A DNA stretch of 60,876 nt, from NCBI GenBank assembly GCA_964607765.1, contig CAZSNT010000042.1, forward strand, positions 1 through 60,876. Direction: 5' to 3'. Under the pieces are notes generated by a model that had not been told where the DNA came from, ran no database searches, and worked only from the letters and a program-made list of their open reading frames with translations. The DNA is from CAZSNT01 sp964607765 (lineage in GTDB: Bacteria; Verrucomicrobiota; Lentisphaeria; Oligosphaerales; JABHEG01). Positions 42,028-50,928 of this stretch are shown piece by piece. Both the position numbers and the translations under genes were made by a program. Each line of letters starts with the position of its first letter. The stretch's first letter is position 1.

Positions 42028-43221
42028 ATGGATAGCAACACCATCTCCCTATCAACCTTAGTCGTACTGCCGTCGTTCGGCGCCTACCAGGATCGGTTCC
42101 GGATGTTCGCGGCTCTGGCGGACCGCGGAGTCCGCACGCATCTGCACCTGCATAACCCGGGTGTATTCGCGGAGGAGCCGGATGTCGAGGTGACCATGCC
42201 GGCCACGTCCGACCGGCGTGCCAAATGGCGGACGCTGCGACAGGTGACCGGCCGCTTTGCCGAACAGCCGGGCAGGCTGATCGTTCACGATCTGTTCGTG
42301 CCGCGAGCCGCGCGGTTCCTGCGCCGACGCTGGACGTTCGCGCGGCGCCCGGCTGTCCGCAATGTGCTCTCGTTCTACTCGCCGAATGCCGTGTACCTGT
42401 TCGAAGGGCGCTGGCGCCGGTCGCACGGCGATGCCATGACCCTCGGCAAGACGCCCGGTGCGCTCAGCATGGCGCTCAAGCGCGCTGCCTGGGAATGGGG
42501 CGGGGTCCGGCTGGTCGACGGCATCACAGGGAACTGCGACGAGATTGTTGCCGGAGCGCAACGCTACTACGGCCTCCGGGACCGACAGGCCGCGGTGATT
42601 CCGACCGCTGTGGACACGCGCTTCTGGTGTCCGGTCGAATCGGCGGATGCAGCCCAGCCCCGGCCCGCGGGTGACTTCCTGTTCGTCGGGCGGCTGGTGA
42701 AACGGAAAGGGCTCGGGACGATCCTCGAGGCAATGTCCGCCCTTCAGGCCACGCGCCCGGACTTCAGGCTGGTCGCAGTCGGCTCGGCCGATTCGGAAAC
42801 CGGGCGACGGTGGTTCGACGACATGGTCGCAGATTTGGGGCTGGGCGAGCGCGTGCAGTACCTGGGCGAGGTCGATCGGAACAGACTGCGGGAGCTCTAC
42901 AGGAAGGCGACCGCACTGGTGCTGCCCAGCCTGCACGAGGGGTCGCCCCGCACAGTCAAGGAAGCTGCCGCCTGCGGTTGTCCCGTGATCACGAGCCGGA
43001 TACCGGGCACAACGCTGATCGATCCCACGGGTGAGTTCTTCCGATTCTGCGAGCCCGGTGACGTCGAAAGCCTGACACAATGCATCGATAAACTGCTGGG
43101 CAGTTGCGAACTCCGCAACCGCGTCGGCGCTTTGGGTCGGCAGCGCATGGTCGAGACGTTCAGCCCGGCTGTCGTCGCACAGCGAACCGCCGCGTTCTAC
43201 GAGCAACTGCATGGGATATAA
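42028..43221 (+). CDS. GT4-family glycosyltransferase
   Basis: This 397-residue GT-B enzyme has VLPSFGAYQDRFRMFAALAD at the N-terminus, VIPTAVDTRFWCP at the linker, FLFVGRLVKRKGLGTILEAM, VQYLGEVDRNRLRELYRKA, and the donor motif LPSLHEGSPRTVKEAAACG, in which the second Glu of E-x7-E is retained, then CPVITSRIPGTTLID. ATG 42028 is used; GTG 42016 is inside the end of the repeat region and would add four residues. Confidence 0.85.
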   Translation: MDSNTISLSTLVVLPSFGAYQDRFRMFAALADRGVRTHLHLHNPGVFAEEPDVEVTMPATSDRRAKWRTLRQVTGRFAEQPGRLIVHDLFVPRAARFLRRRWTFARRPAVRNVLSFYSPNAVYLFEGRWRRSHGDAMTLGKTPGALSMALKRAAWEWGGVRLVDGITGNCDEIVAGAQRYYGLRDRQAAVIPTAVDTRFWCPVESADAAQPRPAGDFLFVGRLVKRKGLGTILEAMSALQATRPDFRLVAVGSADSETGRRWFDDMVADLGLGERVQYLGEVDRNRLRELYRKATALVLPSLHEGSPRTVKEAAACGCPVITSRIPGTTLIDPTGEFFRFCEPGDVESLTQCIDKLLGSCELRNRVGALGRQRMVETFSPAVVAQRTAAFYEQLHGI

Positions 43222-43227
43222 GACACT

Positions 43228-44466
43228 GTGAATGTCCCCCCGAAACTACGGAAGCTGGCAGCCAGTCACACGGCGCGAATGCTGGCGTTCTTTGCGCTGT
43301 CCTTCGCGCTGCGCGCAGCGTTCCTGGTCCTCGTCACCAACCGGAACGTGCCGTTCCCCACCGGCGATGAAGGCGGGTATGACGGTTTTGCGCGGCGCCT
43401 GTTGGAGGAGGGCGTGCTTGCAGCTTCGGACGGGCGGGCGCCGGGTGTCACGCTCTTTCTCTGGCTCGGCTACGCGGTGTTCGGGTACTCCGTGGGGTTC
43501 GGGCGCTGGGTGTGCGTCGCGCTCACCTCTCTGGGGGCGCCGGCCGTCTATGCACTGCTGCGGCAGGTCTACAGGAAGAGCGACGTCCCAGCCCTGATTG
43601 CCGGGCTGTTCTGGTGCGTCTACCCGGCCTCCATCTTCTGGGGCACGTTCATCATGAGCGAGAACCCGGCCCCGATCCTGGCGGCGCTGGCCGTGTTGTT
43701 CTGTCTGCGCGCCATGGACAACGACAGCATACTGATGCCGACACTGTCCGGGCTGCTTTTCGCCTTGTTTGCCCTTACCCGCCCGCAGTATCTGTATCTT
43801 CCCGTCTTTCTCATGGGGATCCTGGTCGTCTGCCGCAAGGTCCTGACGCAGCGGCTTCGGACGCGCAGTGCGGTCATACTCGTCGCGGCGTACATTCTCG
43901 GGCAGGTACCGTGGCTCATGCGCAACTACGCCGTGTACGACAGGTTCATGCTGTCGAGCCCGCGCGGGGGCAAGGAGATCGCCTGCAGCAACTGCAATCT
44001 GGGCGACGCCATGATCCAGATCGGGTTGTACAACGAGGATCCCGCGATCCTGCAGCACCTGGGGAAGTTTGACGCCGCCAAGCGGAATGCGGAGGGCGTC
44101 CGGCTCGCACTGGCGAGCATCCGCGAGCATCCGTTCCTTTTCGCGAACGCCGTGTTCCACCGGGCGCTGAACTTCTGGTCATTCCGGCCGAATCCCGCAA
44201 AGCCACGGTACAGCCGCAACGACCTCATCCTGCTCCCGATCTGGCTCGTGGCCGGCGTGCTGTTCCTGCTCTCGTTCCGGTACCGGTCGATGCGAGAGGA
44301 CTGGGTTCTGCTCGGCGTGGTGGCGTATGCGTTCCTGATGGCGCTGCCGTTTTACTCGTTTTACCGTTTCCGCTTCCCGGTCGAGCCGCTGATCCTGGCC
44401 AGGGCAATCCCAACGGGCTGGGAGCTGTGGCGGAAGTTCCGGAAGCCGGCACAGGCCGGGAGTTGA
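43228..44466 (+). CDS. PMT/ArnT-like (GT39/GT83-type) membrane glycosyltransferase
   Basis: This 412-residue protein has about nine to ten membrane helices (for example MLAFFALSFALRAAFLVLV and VILVAAYILGQVPWL). The first periplasmic loop has GDEGGYDGFARRLLEEG with acidic residues (D/E at about 47-51) where PMT/ArnT-type enzymes bind the polyprenyl-phosphate sugar and metal. It would transfer a sugar outside the cytoplasm, perhaps side-chain decoration of the glycan. GTG 43228 follows six bases after the preceding stop. The subfamily is uncertain. Confidence 0.75.
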   Translation: MNVPPKLRKLAASHTARMLAFFALSFALRAAFLVLVTNRNVPFPTGDEGGYDGFARRLLEEGVLAASDGRAPGVTLFLWLGYAVFGYSVGFGRWVCVALTSLGAPAVYALLRQVYRKSDVPALIAGLFWCVYPASIFWGTFIMSENPAPILAALAVLFCLRAMDNDSILMPTLSGLLFALFALTRPQYLYLPVFLMGILVVCRKVLTQRLRTRSAVILVAAYILGQVPWLMRNYAVYDRFMLSSPRGGKEIACSNCNLGDAMIQIGLYNEDPAILQHLGKFDAAKRNAEGVRLALASIREHPFLFANAVFHRALNFWSFRPNPAKPRYSRNDLILLPIWLVAGVLFLLSFRYRSMREDWVLLGVVAYAFLMALPFYSFYRFRFPVEPLILARAIPTGWELWRKFRKPAQAGS

Positions 44467-44473
44467 GAGCAAG

Positions 44474-45643
44474 ATGACTACCAGCATCATACCAGCTGCC
44501 GCCTCGTTCGAGACCCCGCAATATGTGGGCGCCCCCCACACGTCCGCCGCCGTGAAGGACCGTTATGTGTCGCTGATGCAGGACGTGTTCGACCGGCGCT
44601 ACTTCACCAACAACGGGCCGTTGGTCCGCGAGCTGGAAGAGGCGATCGCGCAGCGGCATGGCGTCGACCACTGCGTGTGCGCGTGCAACGGCACGGTAGC
44701 GCTGATCCTGGTGCTCAAAGCGCTCGGACTGCAGGGCGAAGTCATCCTGCCCTCGTTCACCTTCGTCGCGACGGCCCACGCCTGCCTGTGGCAGAACCTG
44801 CGTGTCCGGTTTGCGGACATCTCGCCGCACGACCTGATGATTTCGCCCGATCACGTTGAGAAGCTCGTGGGCCCGGACACGTGCGCGGTGATCGGCGTGC
44901 ACTTGTTCGGCAACGTGTGCGACGTCCGCCGGCTGAGCGGGATCTGCGACGCGCACGATGCCAGCTTCATCCTGGACGCAGCCCACGCGTTCGACTGCAA
45001 AGTGGACGGCGTTCCGATCGGGCGCCACGGGCAGGCAGAGGTGCTGAGCCTGCATGCGACCAAGTACTTCTCGACCTTCGAAGGCGGGGCCGTGCTGACC
45101 GATGACGGAGACCTGGCGCGCCGCCTGCGCTACTACAGGAATTTCGGGTTCGAGACCTACGACACCGTGAGCTGCCTGGGCATCAACGGCAAGATGTCCG
45201 AGGCCTGTGCCGCCATGGGCCTGGCATCGCTGCCGGAACTGGACGCGAGACGCGAACGCCTGGTACGGACCCGTGAACTCTACGCCGAAACGCTCAGCCG
45301 CGTACCCGGCGTTCGTTTGATCCCGATCAGCGAACGCTGCGACAGCAACTGTCACTACGTCGTCGTTCTGCTCGAGGATGAGTTCGGCAGGTCCGCGGAT
45401 GCTGTCACCGAATACATGTGGCGACACAACGCCTGTGTGCGACGCTACTTCCATCCCGGCTGTCACAGCATGGAACCCTACCGCACGATGGAGCCGGACG
45501 CCGGGCGGGAGCTGCCGGTCACTGAGGACGTGTGCCGGCGCGTTCTGTGCCTGCCGACCAATCTGGCGGATCCTGCTGCCGACGTTGCCGGCATGGCGGC
45601 CTTGCTGCAGCAGGCCCGCGCACTGAACACTCAATGTCATTGA
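44474..45643 (+). CDS. DegT/DnrJ/EryC1/StrS-family sugar aminotransferase (VioA/FdtB-like)
   Basis: This 389-residue PLP enzyme has YFTNNGPLVRELEEAIAQRH, CACNGTVALILVLKAL, FILDAAHAFDC with the ring-binding Asp, and SLHATKYFSTFEGG with the PLP lysine (about residue 196). The HATK-FST-EGG form is typical of dTDP-4-keto or 3-keto-6-deoxyhexose aminotransferases. With the NeuD-type acetyltransferase at 47336 it would yield an N-acetylated amino-dideoxyhexose. The last residues (LNTQCH) and the TGA stop come from the repeat element at 45632, so the native C-terminus may have been replaced. Confidence 0.85.
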   Translation: MTTSIIPAAASFETPQYVGAPHTSAAVKDRYVSLMQDVFDRRYFTNNGPLVRELEEAIAQRHGVDHCVCACNGTVALILVLKALGLQGEVILPSFTFVATAHACLWQNLRVRFADISPHDLMISPDHVEKLVGPDTCAVIGVHLFGNVCDVRRLSGICDAHDASFILDAAHAFDCKVDGVPIGRHGQAEVLSLHATKYFSTFEGGAVLTDDGDLARRLRYYRNFGFETYDTVSCLGINGKMSEACAAMGLASLPELDARRERLVRTRELYAETLSRVPGVRLIPISERCDSNCHYVVVLLEDEFGRSADAVTEYMWRHNACVRRYFHPGCHSMEPYRTMEPDAGRELPVTEDVCRRVLCLPTNLADPAADVAGMAALLQQARALNTQCH

Positions 45644-45776
45644 ATTAAGGAGCTGGTCGCCATTCCCGGAAGATTAGGGTGAGAGATTAGGGTCGAAGAT
45701 TAGGGTTGGGAACACCTTGATCTTTCGCCTTTATCTCTCGCCTTAATCCCCAAAGCCGCTCAATTCAATGACATTG
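45632..45776. repeat. MITE-like palindromic element, copy 2
   Basis: Arms CAATGTCATTGAATTAAG (45632-45649) and CTCAATTCAATGACATTG (45759-45776) are inverted repeats (16 of 18 positions). They are flanked by CACTGAACACT on the left and a run of ACTGAACACTGAACACTGAA on the right (45777-45810). The inside matches copy 1 at 38786. The left arm lies within the 3' end of the aminotransferase gene and provides its stop codon (45641-45643). Confidence 0.7.
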
Positions 45777-45862
45777 ACTGAACACTGAACACTGAACACT
45801 GAACACTGAGACCACGCGCGATCCGCGTGAAACACCTTACACGGGAAGGGACCAGCATCCCC

Positions 45863-47296
45863 ATGTCTCACGAACGTCTGAAAGTAGTGGTTCTCGGCGG
45901 CGGCGTCAGCGGGTTGTGTGCTGCCTGGAACCTGTGCGAGGACGGGCACGACGTCACGCTTCTGGAGAAGGAAGCCGTTTGCGGCGGTCAGTCCATCACA
46001 TTCCGCAAGGACGGCTATGCCTACGACCTTGGTCCGCACAACATCCACTCCAAACGCGACAGCATTATCCGCTTCCTCGAGCAGACGCTGGGGGAGGAGT
46101 TGGTGCAGCATGACTTCCGCGCCGAAATCTACTTCCGCCGCCACAGAATCGCATACCCGTTCGAGGGAAAAGACATCCTCGCCGCCATCCCGTGGGGCAC
46201 GGCCGGCGCCTGCGCGTTGAGCTTCTTCCTCGCCCGGTTCCGGTCGCTCTTCGCCGCGAAGTACAAGGACGACGGCACGTATCGCACCTGGATCATCAAC
46301 CGCTTCGGCAAACGGTTTTATGACATCTTCTTCGGCCCCTACTCCGAGAAGGTGTGGGGCATCCCGCCCGGGGAGCTGTCCAGCATCATCTGCGAGAAAC
46401 GCATTGCGGTGACCAGCATCATCGAACTGCTGCACTCCCTGGTGTTCCGCAGAGAGCGCTACCACGCGGAGAACCCGCGGCTGATCCGGAACTTCTACCC
46501 GCGCAGTGGCATCGGCGAGATTGCCGACTGCCTGGCGGAGAAGATCAGGCGCAGCGGCGGCACGATCGTCACCGGGGCGGCGGCCGACCAAATCGTGCTG
46601 AACGGCAACCGAGCCGTGCGCGTGGACTACAGCGAAAGAGACCAGAAACGCTCGATCGAGTTGGGCGAGAACGGGCGCTTGCTCTCCACGATTCCCCTGA
46701 ACGAACTCGTGCTCTCTCTCCAGGGGGACGTACCGGCCGATGTGACAGCGGCTGCCGGCGAGCTGGATTTCACCGCCGAGGTCTTCCTCTACACAAACGC
46801 GAAGCAGCCCGACCTGTTCAGCATTCCACTGCTGTACTTCAGCGAACGCGAATTCCCTTTCAACCGCGTCTATGACGTGGGCATCTTCAGCCGCGCGATG
46901 TGCCCCGAAGGCAAGAACGCGCTCTGCTTCGAGCTGACGTGTACCGACGGGGATGAGACCTGGGGTAAAACCGATGACGTGCTGCTCGAAGAGTGCGTCA
47001 CCCCGCTCGAAAAGCACGGTCTGCTGAACCGCGCGCAACTGGACGGCTGGCACACGCGGCGGCTGCGCCACGCCTACCCCCGGTTCAGAGCAGGCTACCA
47101 ACAGCGGCTGCGCACGATCTTCGACTACATTGACGATATGCCCAACCTTGTCAGCTTCGGGCGCCAGGGCCTGTTCACTTACGCGAATGTGGACGACTGC
47201 CTCTGGATGGCGTTCGAGGTGTCCAGGTACCTGCCCGCCTCGGACCGGTTCCGCCTGAACATGGCCGAACTGCTGCCTGACTACATCTCCGCCTGA
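45863..47296 (+). CDS. FAD-dependent amine-oxidase/protoporphyrinogen-oxidase-like protein
   Basis: This 477-residue flavoprotein has the dinucleotide-binding motif VVVLGGGVSGLCAAWNL (about residues 8-24) with the Glu at LLEKEAVCGGQS. YDLGPHNIHSK is the segment near the flavin in UDP-galactopyranose-mutase and PPO-like enzymes, and a C-terminal FAD segment is FTYANVDDCLWMAFEVS. In glycan loci such proteins may act as mutases or sugar oxidoreductases; the reaction here is unknown. ATG 45863 places the Rossmann strand at the N-terminus; GTG 45827 would add twelve residues without homology. Confidence 0.8.
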   Translation: MSHERLKVVVLGGGVSGLCAAWNLCEDGHDVTLLEKEAVCGGQSITFRKDGYAYDLGPHNIHSKRDSIIRFLEQTLGEELVQHDFRAEIYFRRHRIAYPFEGKDILAAIPWGTAGACALSFFLARFRSLFAAKYKDDGTYRTWIINRFGKRFYDIFFGPYSEKVWGIPPGELSSIICEKRIAVTSIIELLHSLVFRRERYHAENPRLIRNFYPRSGIGEIADCLAEKIRRSGGTIVTGAAADQIVLNGNRAVRVDYSERDQKRSIELGENGRLLSTIPLNELVLSLQGDVPADVTAAAGELDFTAEVFLYTNAKQPDLFSIPLLYFSEREFPFNRVYDVGIFSRAMCPEGKNALCFELTCTDGDETWGKTDDVLLEECVTPLEKHGLLNRAQLDGWHTRRLRHAYPRFRAGYQQRLRTIFDYIDDMPNLVSFGRQGLFTYANVDDCLWMAFEVSRYLPASDRFRLNMAELLPDYISA

Positions 47297-47335
47297 CCGG
47301 GAAACAGCAATCGCTTCGCAGAGGAGAAACGCCGG

Positions 47336-47974
47336 ATGAGAATCCTGCCGTTCGGCACGGAAGGGCACGCGAGGGTCGTGGCTGACTGCATCACGTCCAC
47401 GGGCGAACACAGTATCGCCGGGCTGGTGAGCCAGGATGGCGAAGACGGGGACTTTGTCACAGGCTGTCGCGTACTTGCGGACAACGCCTGTTTTCCGGAC
47501 ATCATCGAGGAGTTTGAAGTGGACGGCGCCTTCGTGGCTCTGGGCGACGTCAAGGTCCGACAGGCGCTGGTAGCCCACATTGAGCCGCACCTCCCGTTTG
47601 CCGCGGTTGCCCACGCCGCGGCAGTCATCGGGAGCGATGTCAGTATCGGCCCGGGGACGTGTATCATGCCCGGTGCGGTCATCAACGCCGGGACCCGGAT
47701 CGGTCGGCACTGCATCGTCAACACGGCCGCGTCGGTCGACCACGACTGCACGGTCGGTGACTACTCGCACATCGCGCCGGGGGCGCGCCTGGCCGGGCAC
47801 GTCCGGGTCGGGTGCCGCACACTGATCGGCGCCGGCAGCGTCGTGTGCGATCACTTGGGCGTGGGCAGCGCAGTGACCGTGGGCGCGGGTGCGGTCGTGA
47901 CCGCGGACGTGCCGGACGGACTGACCGTGGTCGGGGTACCGGCGCGCCCTGTCGTGCAGCCTGCCGCCGAGTGA
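47336..47974 (+). CDS. NeuD/PglD-family sugar acetyltransferase
   Basis: This 212-residue protein has a short Rossmann-like domain (FGTEGHARVVADCI, about residues 6-19) and then hexapeptide repeats from about residue 95 (IGSDVSIGPGTCIMPGAVIN, IGRHCIVNTAASVDHDCTVG). VDHDC contains the catalytic-type His of PglD/NeuD. The ending GVPARPV is also typical. It probably N-acetylates the amino-sugar made by the aminotransferase at 44474. GAGGAGAA at 47321-47328 gives a strong ribosome site for ATG 47336. Confidence 0.88.
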   Translation: MRILPFGTEGHARVVADCITSTGEHSIAGLVSQDGEDGDFVTGCRVLADNACFPDIIEEFEVDGAFVALGDVKVRQALVAHIEPHLPFAAVAHAAAVIGSDVSIGPGTCIMPGAVINAGTRIGRHCIVNTAASVDHDCTVGDYSHIAPGARLAGHVRVGCRTLIGAGSVVCDHLGVGSAVTVGAGAVVTADVPDGLTVVGVPARPVVQPAAE

Positions 47975-47999
47975 TGAATAACGGGTCGATCAGCCGCAG

Positions 48000-50912
48000 A
48001 TGAACAGCGCTCCGGACAACTCGCCGCAGCCGCGCGTCGCTCCATGGACGCGCACGATCCTGATCCTGCAGCTCGTGCTGGCAGGCGTGGCCATACTGCT
48101 CGACAGCGACCAGCTCAGGGCGTGGGCGCACATCCTGTTCGCCCTGCAGTTGACCACGGTCGCGCTCCTCGTCGTCCGGGCCGAGGATCGCTGCGCCTTT
48201 CTGTTCTCGCCGTCGTTCTTGATGGTTGCTTACATCTCGCTGTCCTATGCGGTTGGTGCTTACGCGTTCTCACGCGGGTTCCTCACCGAACAGCACAGGG
48301 CTCTGCTCACAGACTACGCGGACTGGCAACGCCTCAAGCCCTCGTTGGTCTATGTTCTGCTCTGCAACAGCGCCGTATCTTGCGCGTTGCTGGCCGCCAC
48401 GCGCAGACGCAGGGAACGCCCCGTGGCAGCGCTGCCACGGGCGCCTGGCCACGTCGCGCTCTACCTGGCTGCGGCCGCAGCGATTTTCGTTCTCTTCAAA
48501 GTGTTCAGTCTGCGCCTCGGCTTCTTCGGCAGCCAAGGCAGTTTCTCCGGCATCCCGCGCGTGTTCGCAACAGTAGCGGCGTGCTGGGCTGCGGCAGCGT
48601 CACGGGCAAAGTGGCGCTTCGCAGTCTACCTGGCGCTGACCTTCTACATCGCGTCCTTCTCCTACATGAGCCGCCGGGAAGCAGCGGTCATCCTCATGAC
48701 AATCGTGTTCCTCGAGGCGGCCCATGGCGGGCACATCGGGCTGAACGTGAAGGTGCTCGGCGGATTGGCCGGGGCTGTCGTGATCGGTTTCGTCCTGGTG
48801 ACGACCATGACGATCATGCGCTACCACGACAGCGACAAGCCCGGCAGCTATTCAGAGGCCTTCGCCAAGATCACGGCACATTTCTCCGCGTTCCCCCAGG
48901 ACAGCGCCGAGGCACGGGCACGTCCCGCGGCGCATCGGATTCTCTCGCGGCTGGCACAGGACTTTGAGTGTGACCTGACGTTCTACCACGCCAACCAGGC
49001 CATGGAGCATGTTCTGGGGGACCCGTCCCTGCACTGCTACGGCGCCACAATCATCAAGCCTCTGTTCATCCCCATCCCGCGCAGGCTCTGGCCCGGCAAG
49101 CCGCAGAGCATGATTCATCGATACACCAACCGCCAGGAGCCGGGACTCGCCGCGGGCGGGGGAGCGTGGGGAACACACGCCTTTGTCGAGTACTTCTGGA
49201 ACTTCCACGCGCTCGGGATCGCTTTCGCATTCCTCCTCTTCCTCGTCTTCGACAAGCTCTTTCTCTTCCTGCTGGACCAGATCAGACTCGGCACCGTGCC
49301 TGCACACATGACGTTGTGCGTCGCTTACACGTTCTTCCCGTTCTATGCGCGCGGGTCGGGGCTCGATATCTTCACCGTCTACATCCTGCTCGCCGCGGCG
49401 ACGCAGTTCGTTCTGTTCACGCCGTTGACCGTGCTGGGCCGAGCGCTGTTTCTCGCCCGCCGCGGGCTTGGCGGGTCGGGCGGTGTTCAGTGTTCAGTGT
49501 TCGGTGTTCGGTGTTCAGGAGCCGGAGATGCGCCGGGGGTGGATGCAGGGATCGGGCCTCGGGATGCGGGCGCCTGTTCTGACTCGCGACTTGCGACTTG
49601 CGACTCGCGACCCACGGGCGGCCCCGAGTACGGGGTTCAGGAGGCCGGAGTCAGGGATCAGGGGGCAGGAGCCGGGAGAGTCCGACCGCAGAATCCGGCA
49701 CTCCAGCAGTCCGGCTCCTCGCGGACGCTGACCATCGTCCACGTCGTGGATTACCTGATGCCGACGCTGGGCTACCAGGAGTTCCTGCTCCCGAAGTGGA
49801 ACGCGCGGCACGGGCATTCGGTTCACATCGTGACATCCGACCGCTACGCGCCCATCCCTGACTACGAACAGACTTGGGGCGAGTTGCTCGGGCCGCGGCT
49901 CGTGGGACCGGGAACATCCGTCATCGAGGGCGTCACGGTTCATCGACTGCCCACGCCGGTCGAACCCAAAGGGCGACCGTGGCTGCGAGGCCTGACGTCT
50001 GCCGTGGCAGCGCTCGATCCAGATGCCCTGTTCTGTCACGGCACGGGCTCGTTCAGCGCGTTCCGCACGGCGCGGCTCGCGTTCCATCGCGACATTCCGC
50101 TGTTCATGGACAACCACATGGTGTTCTCCTGCCGCACCCGGAGCCTGCCGGGCAGGATCTACTACCTCCTCCAGAGCGCGCTTTCGCGCCTGGTGCTGGC
50201 ACCCAACGTGACCCGGTTCTTTGGCGTCGCTGAGGAATGCTGCGAGTTCCTGGCACAGGAGCAGCGCATCCCCCGGGAACAGGTCGAGTGCCTCCCTCTC
50301 GGCGTGGACACGGATCTCTTCAAACCCCGGCCGGAGCTGCGTGAGCAACTGCGGCGTGAACACAGCATACCGGAGCAGGCAACAGTTGTGATGCAGACCG
50401 GCAAACTGAGCCCGGACAAGGGCCCGCACGTGCTGACTGAGGCCGTTGCGCCGCTGATGCAGGAACGCGGCGACCTGCATCTGGTTCTGGTCGGCGCCGG
50501 CGCGGGCGCATACTTGAACGAGGTGTGTGGGCCTCTCGAGGCGTGCGGTGTTGCTGAGCGACTGCACATCCTCCCGTTCGTGCCGGCAAACCGACTTGCG
50601 GAACTCTACGCCGCGGCTGACCTGGCGGTCTACCCGATGGCGGCGTCCCTGAGCTGTCTGGAGGCCGCGGCCTGCGGCGTGCCGGTTATCATGACCGATC
50701 TGCCCGCGAGCCGGTGGCGCGCGGAACAGGGCGTCGGCTGCTGCTACCGCACCGGCGATGTGGAGGACCTGCGCCGTCTGGTCCGCGAGCTCGTCACGGA
50801 CAGCGCGAAGCGCACGGAAGCAGGCGAGAAAGCCAGGCAGGCGGTCGCCGAGCGCTTCTCCTACGATACAATCGCGACGTACTCCGAGAGCCTTATGCTC
50901 CAGGCTCTCTGA
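48000..50912 (+). CDS. fused reading frame: Wzy-like membrane polymerase plus GT4 glycosyltransferase
   Basis: One uninterrupted 970-codon frame holds two proteins. Residues 1-490 are a multi-span membrane protein (around ten helices, for example RTILILQLVLAGVAILLDS and VVIGFVLVTTMTIM) with the large loop typical of Wzy-type O-antigen polymerases. Residues 577-970 are a GT4 enzyme (LTIVHVVDYLMPTLGYQEFL, LPLGVDTDLFKPR, VVMQTGKLSPDKGPHVL, PMAASLSCLEAAACGVP). The 85 residues between are translated from intergenic-type repeats (VQCSVFGVRCSG from TGTTCAGTGTTCAGTGTTCG). No good start codon or ribosome site lies directly before the GT4 part. Either a true fusion or accidental readthrough through an open repeat. 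Confidence 0.8.
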   Translation: MNSAPDNSPQPRVAPWTRTILILQLVLAGVAILLDSDQLRAWAHILFALQLTTVALLVVRAEDRCAFLFSPSFLMVAYISLSYAVGAYAFSRGFLTEQHRALLTDYADWQRLKPSLVYVLLCNSAVSCALLAATRRRRERPVAALPRAPGHVALYLAAAAAIFVLFKVFSLRLGFFGSQGSFSGIPRVFATVAACWAAAASRAKWRFAVYLALTFYIASFSYMSRREAAVILMTIVFLEAAHGGHIGLNVKVLGGLAGAVVIGFVLVTTMTIMRYHDSDKPGSYSEAFAKITAHFSAFPQDSAEARARPAAHRILSRLAQDFECDLTFYHANQAMEHVLGDPSLHCYGATIIKPLFIPIPRRLWPGKPQSMIHRYTNRQEPGLAAGGGAWGTHAFVEYFWNFHALGIAFAFLLFLVFDKLFLFLLDQIRLGTVPAHMTLCVAYTFFPFYARGSGLDIFTVYILLAAATQFVLFTPLTVLGRALFLARRGLGGSGGVQCSVFGVRCSGAGDAPGVDAGIGPRDAGACSDSRLATCDSRPTGGPEYGVQEAGVRDQGAGAGRVRPQNPALQQSGSSRTLTIVHVVDYLMPTLGYQEFLLPKWNARHGHSVHIVTSDRYAPIPDYEQTWGELLGPRLVGPGTSVIEGVTVHRLPTPVEPKGRPWLRGLTSAVAALDPDALFCHGTGSFSAFRTARLAFHRDIPLFMDNHMVFSCRTRSLPGRIYYLLQSALSRLVLAPNVTRFFGVAEECCEFLAQEQRIPREQVECLPLGVDTDLFKPRPELREQLRREHSIPEQATVVMQTGKLSPDKGPHVLTEAVAPLMQERGDLHLVLVGAGAGAYLNEVCGPLEACGVAERLHILPFVPANRLAELYAAADLAVYPMAASLSCLEAAACGVPVIMTDLPASRWRAEQGVGCCYRTGDVEDLRRLVRELVTDSAKRTEAGEKARQAVAERFSYDTIATYSESLMLQAL
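49476..49727. repeat. repeat-derived linker inside the 48000-50912 frame
   Basis: The stretch holds GTGTTCAGTGTTCAGTGTTC and GGTGTTCGGTGTTCAGG, the inverse of the TGAACACTGAACACC repeats at 38.6 and 45.8 kb, then CTCGCGACTTGCGACTTGCG and GGAGGCCGGAGTCAGGGATC runs. Elsewhere these lie between genes; here they stay open in one frame. Confidence 0.7.
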
Positions 50913-50928
50913 GCGGATACACAGGCCT

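Noticed and set aside
45743..47854. 703-codon minus-strand open frame
   Set aside because: It is antisense to the FAD protein and acetyltransferase genes, which have clear families; its translation is rich in Val, Arg and His with no recognisable domain.
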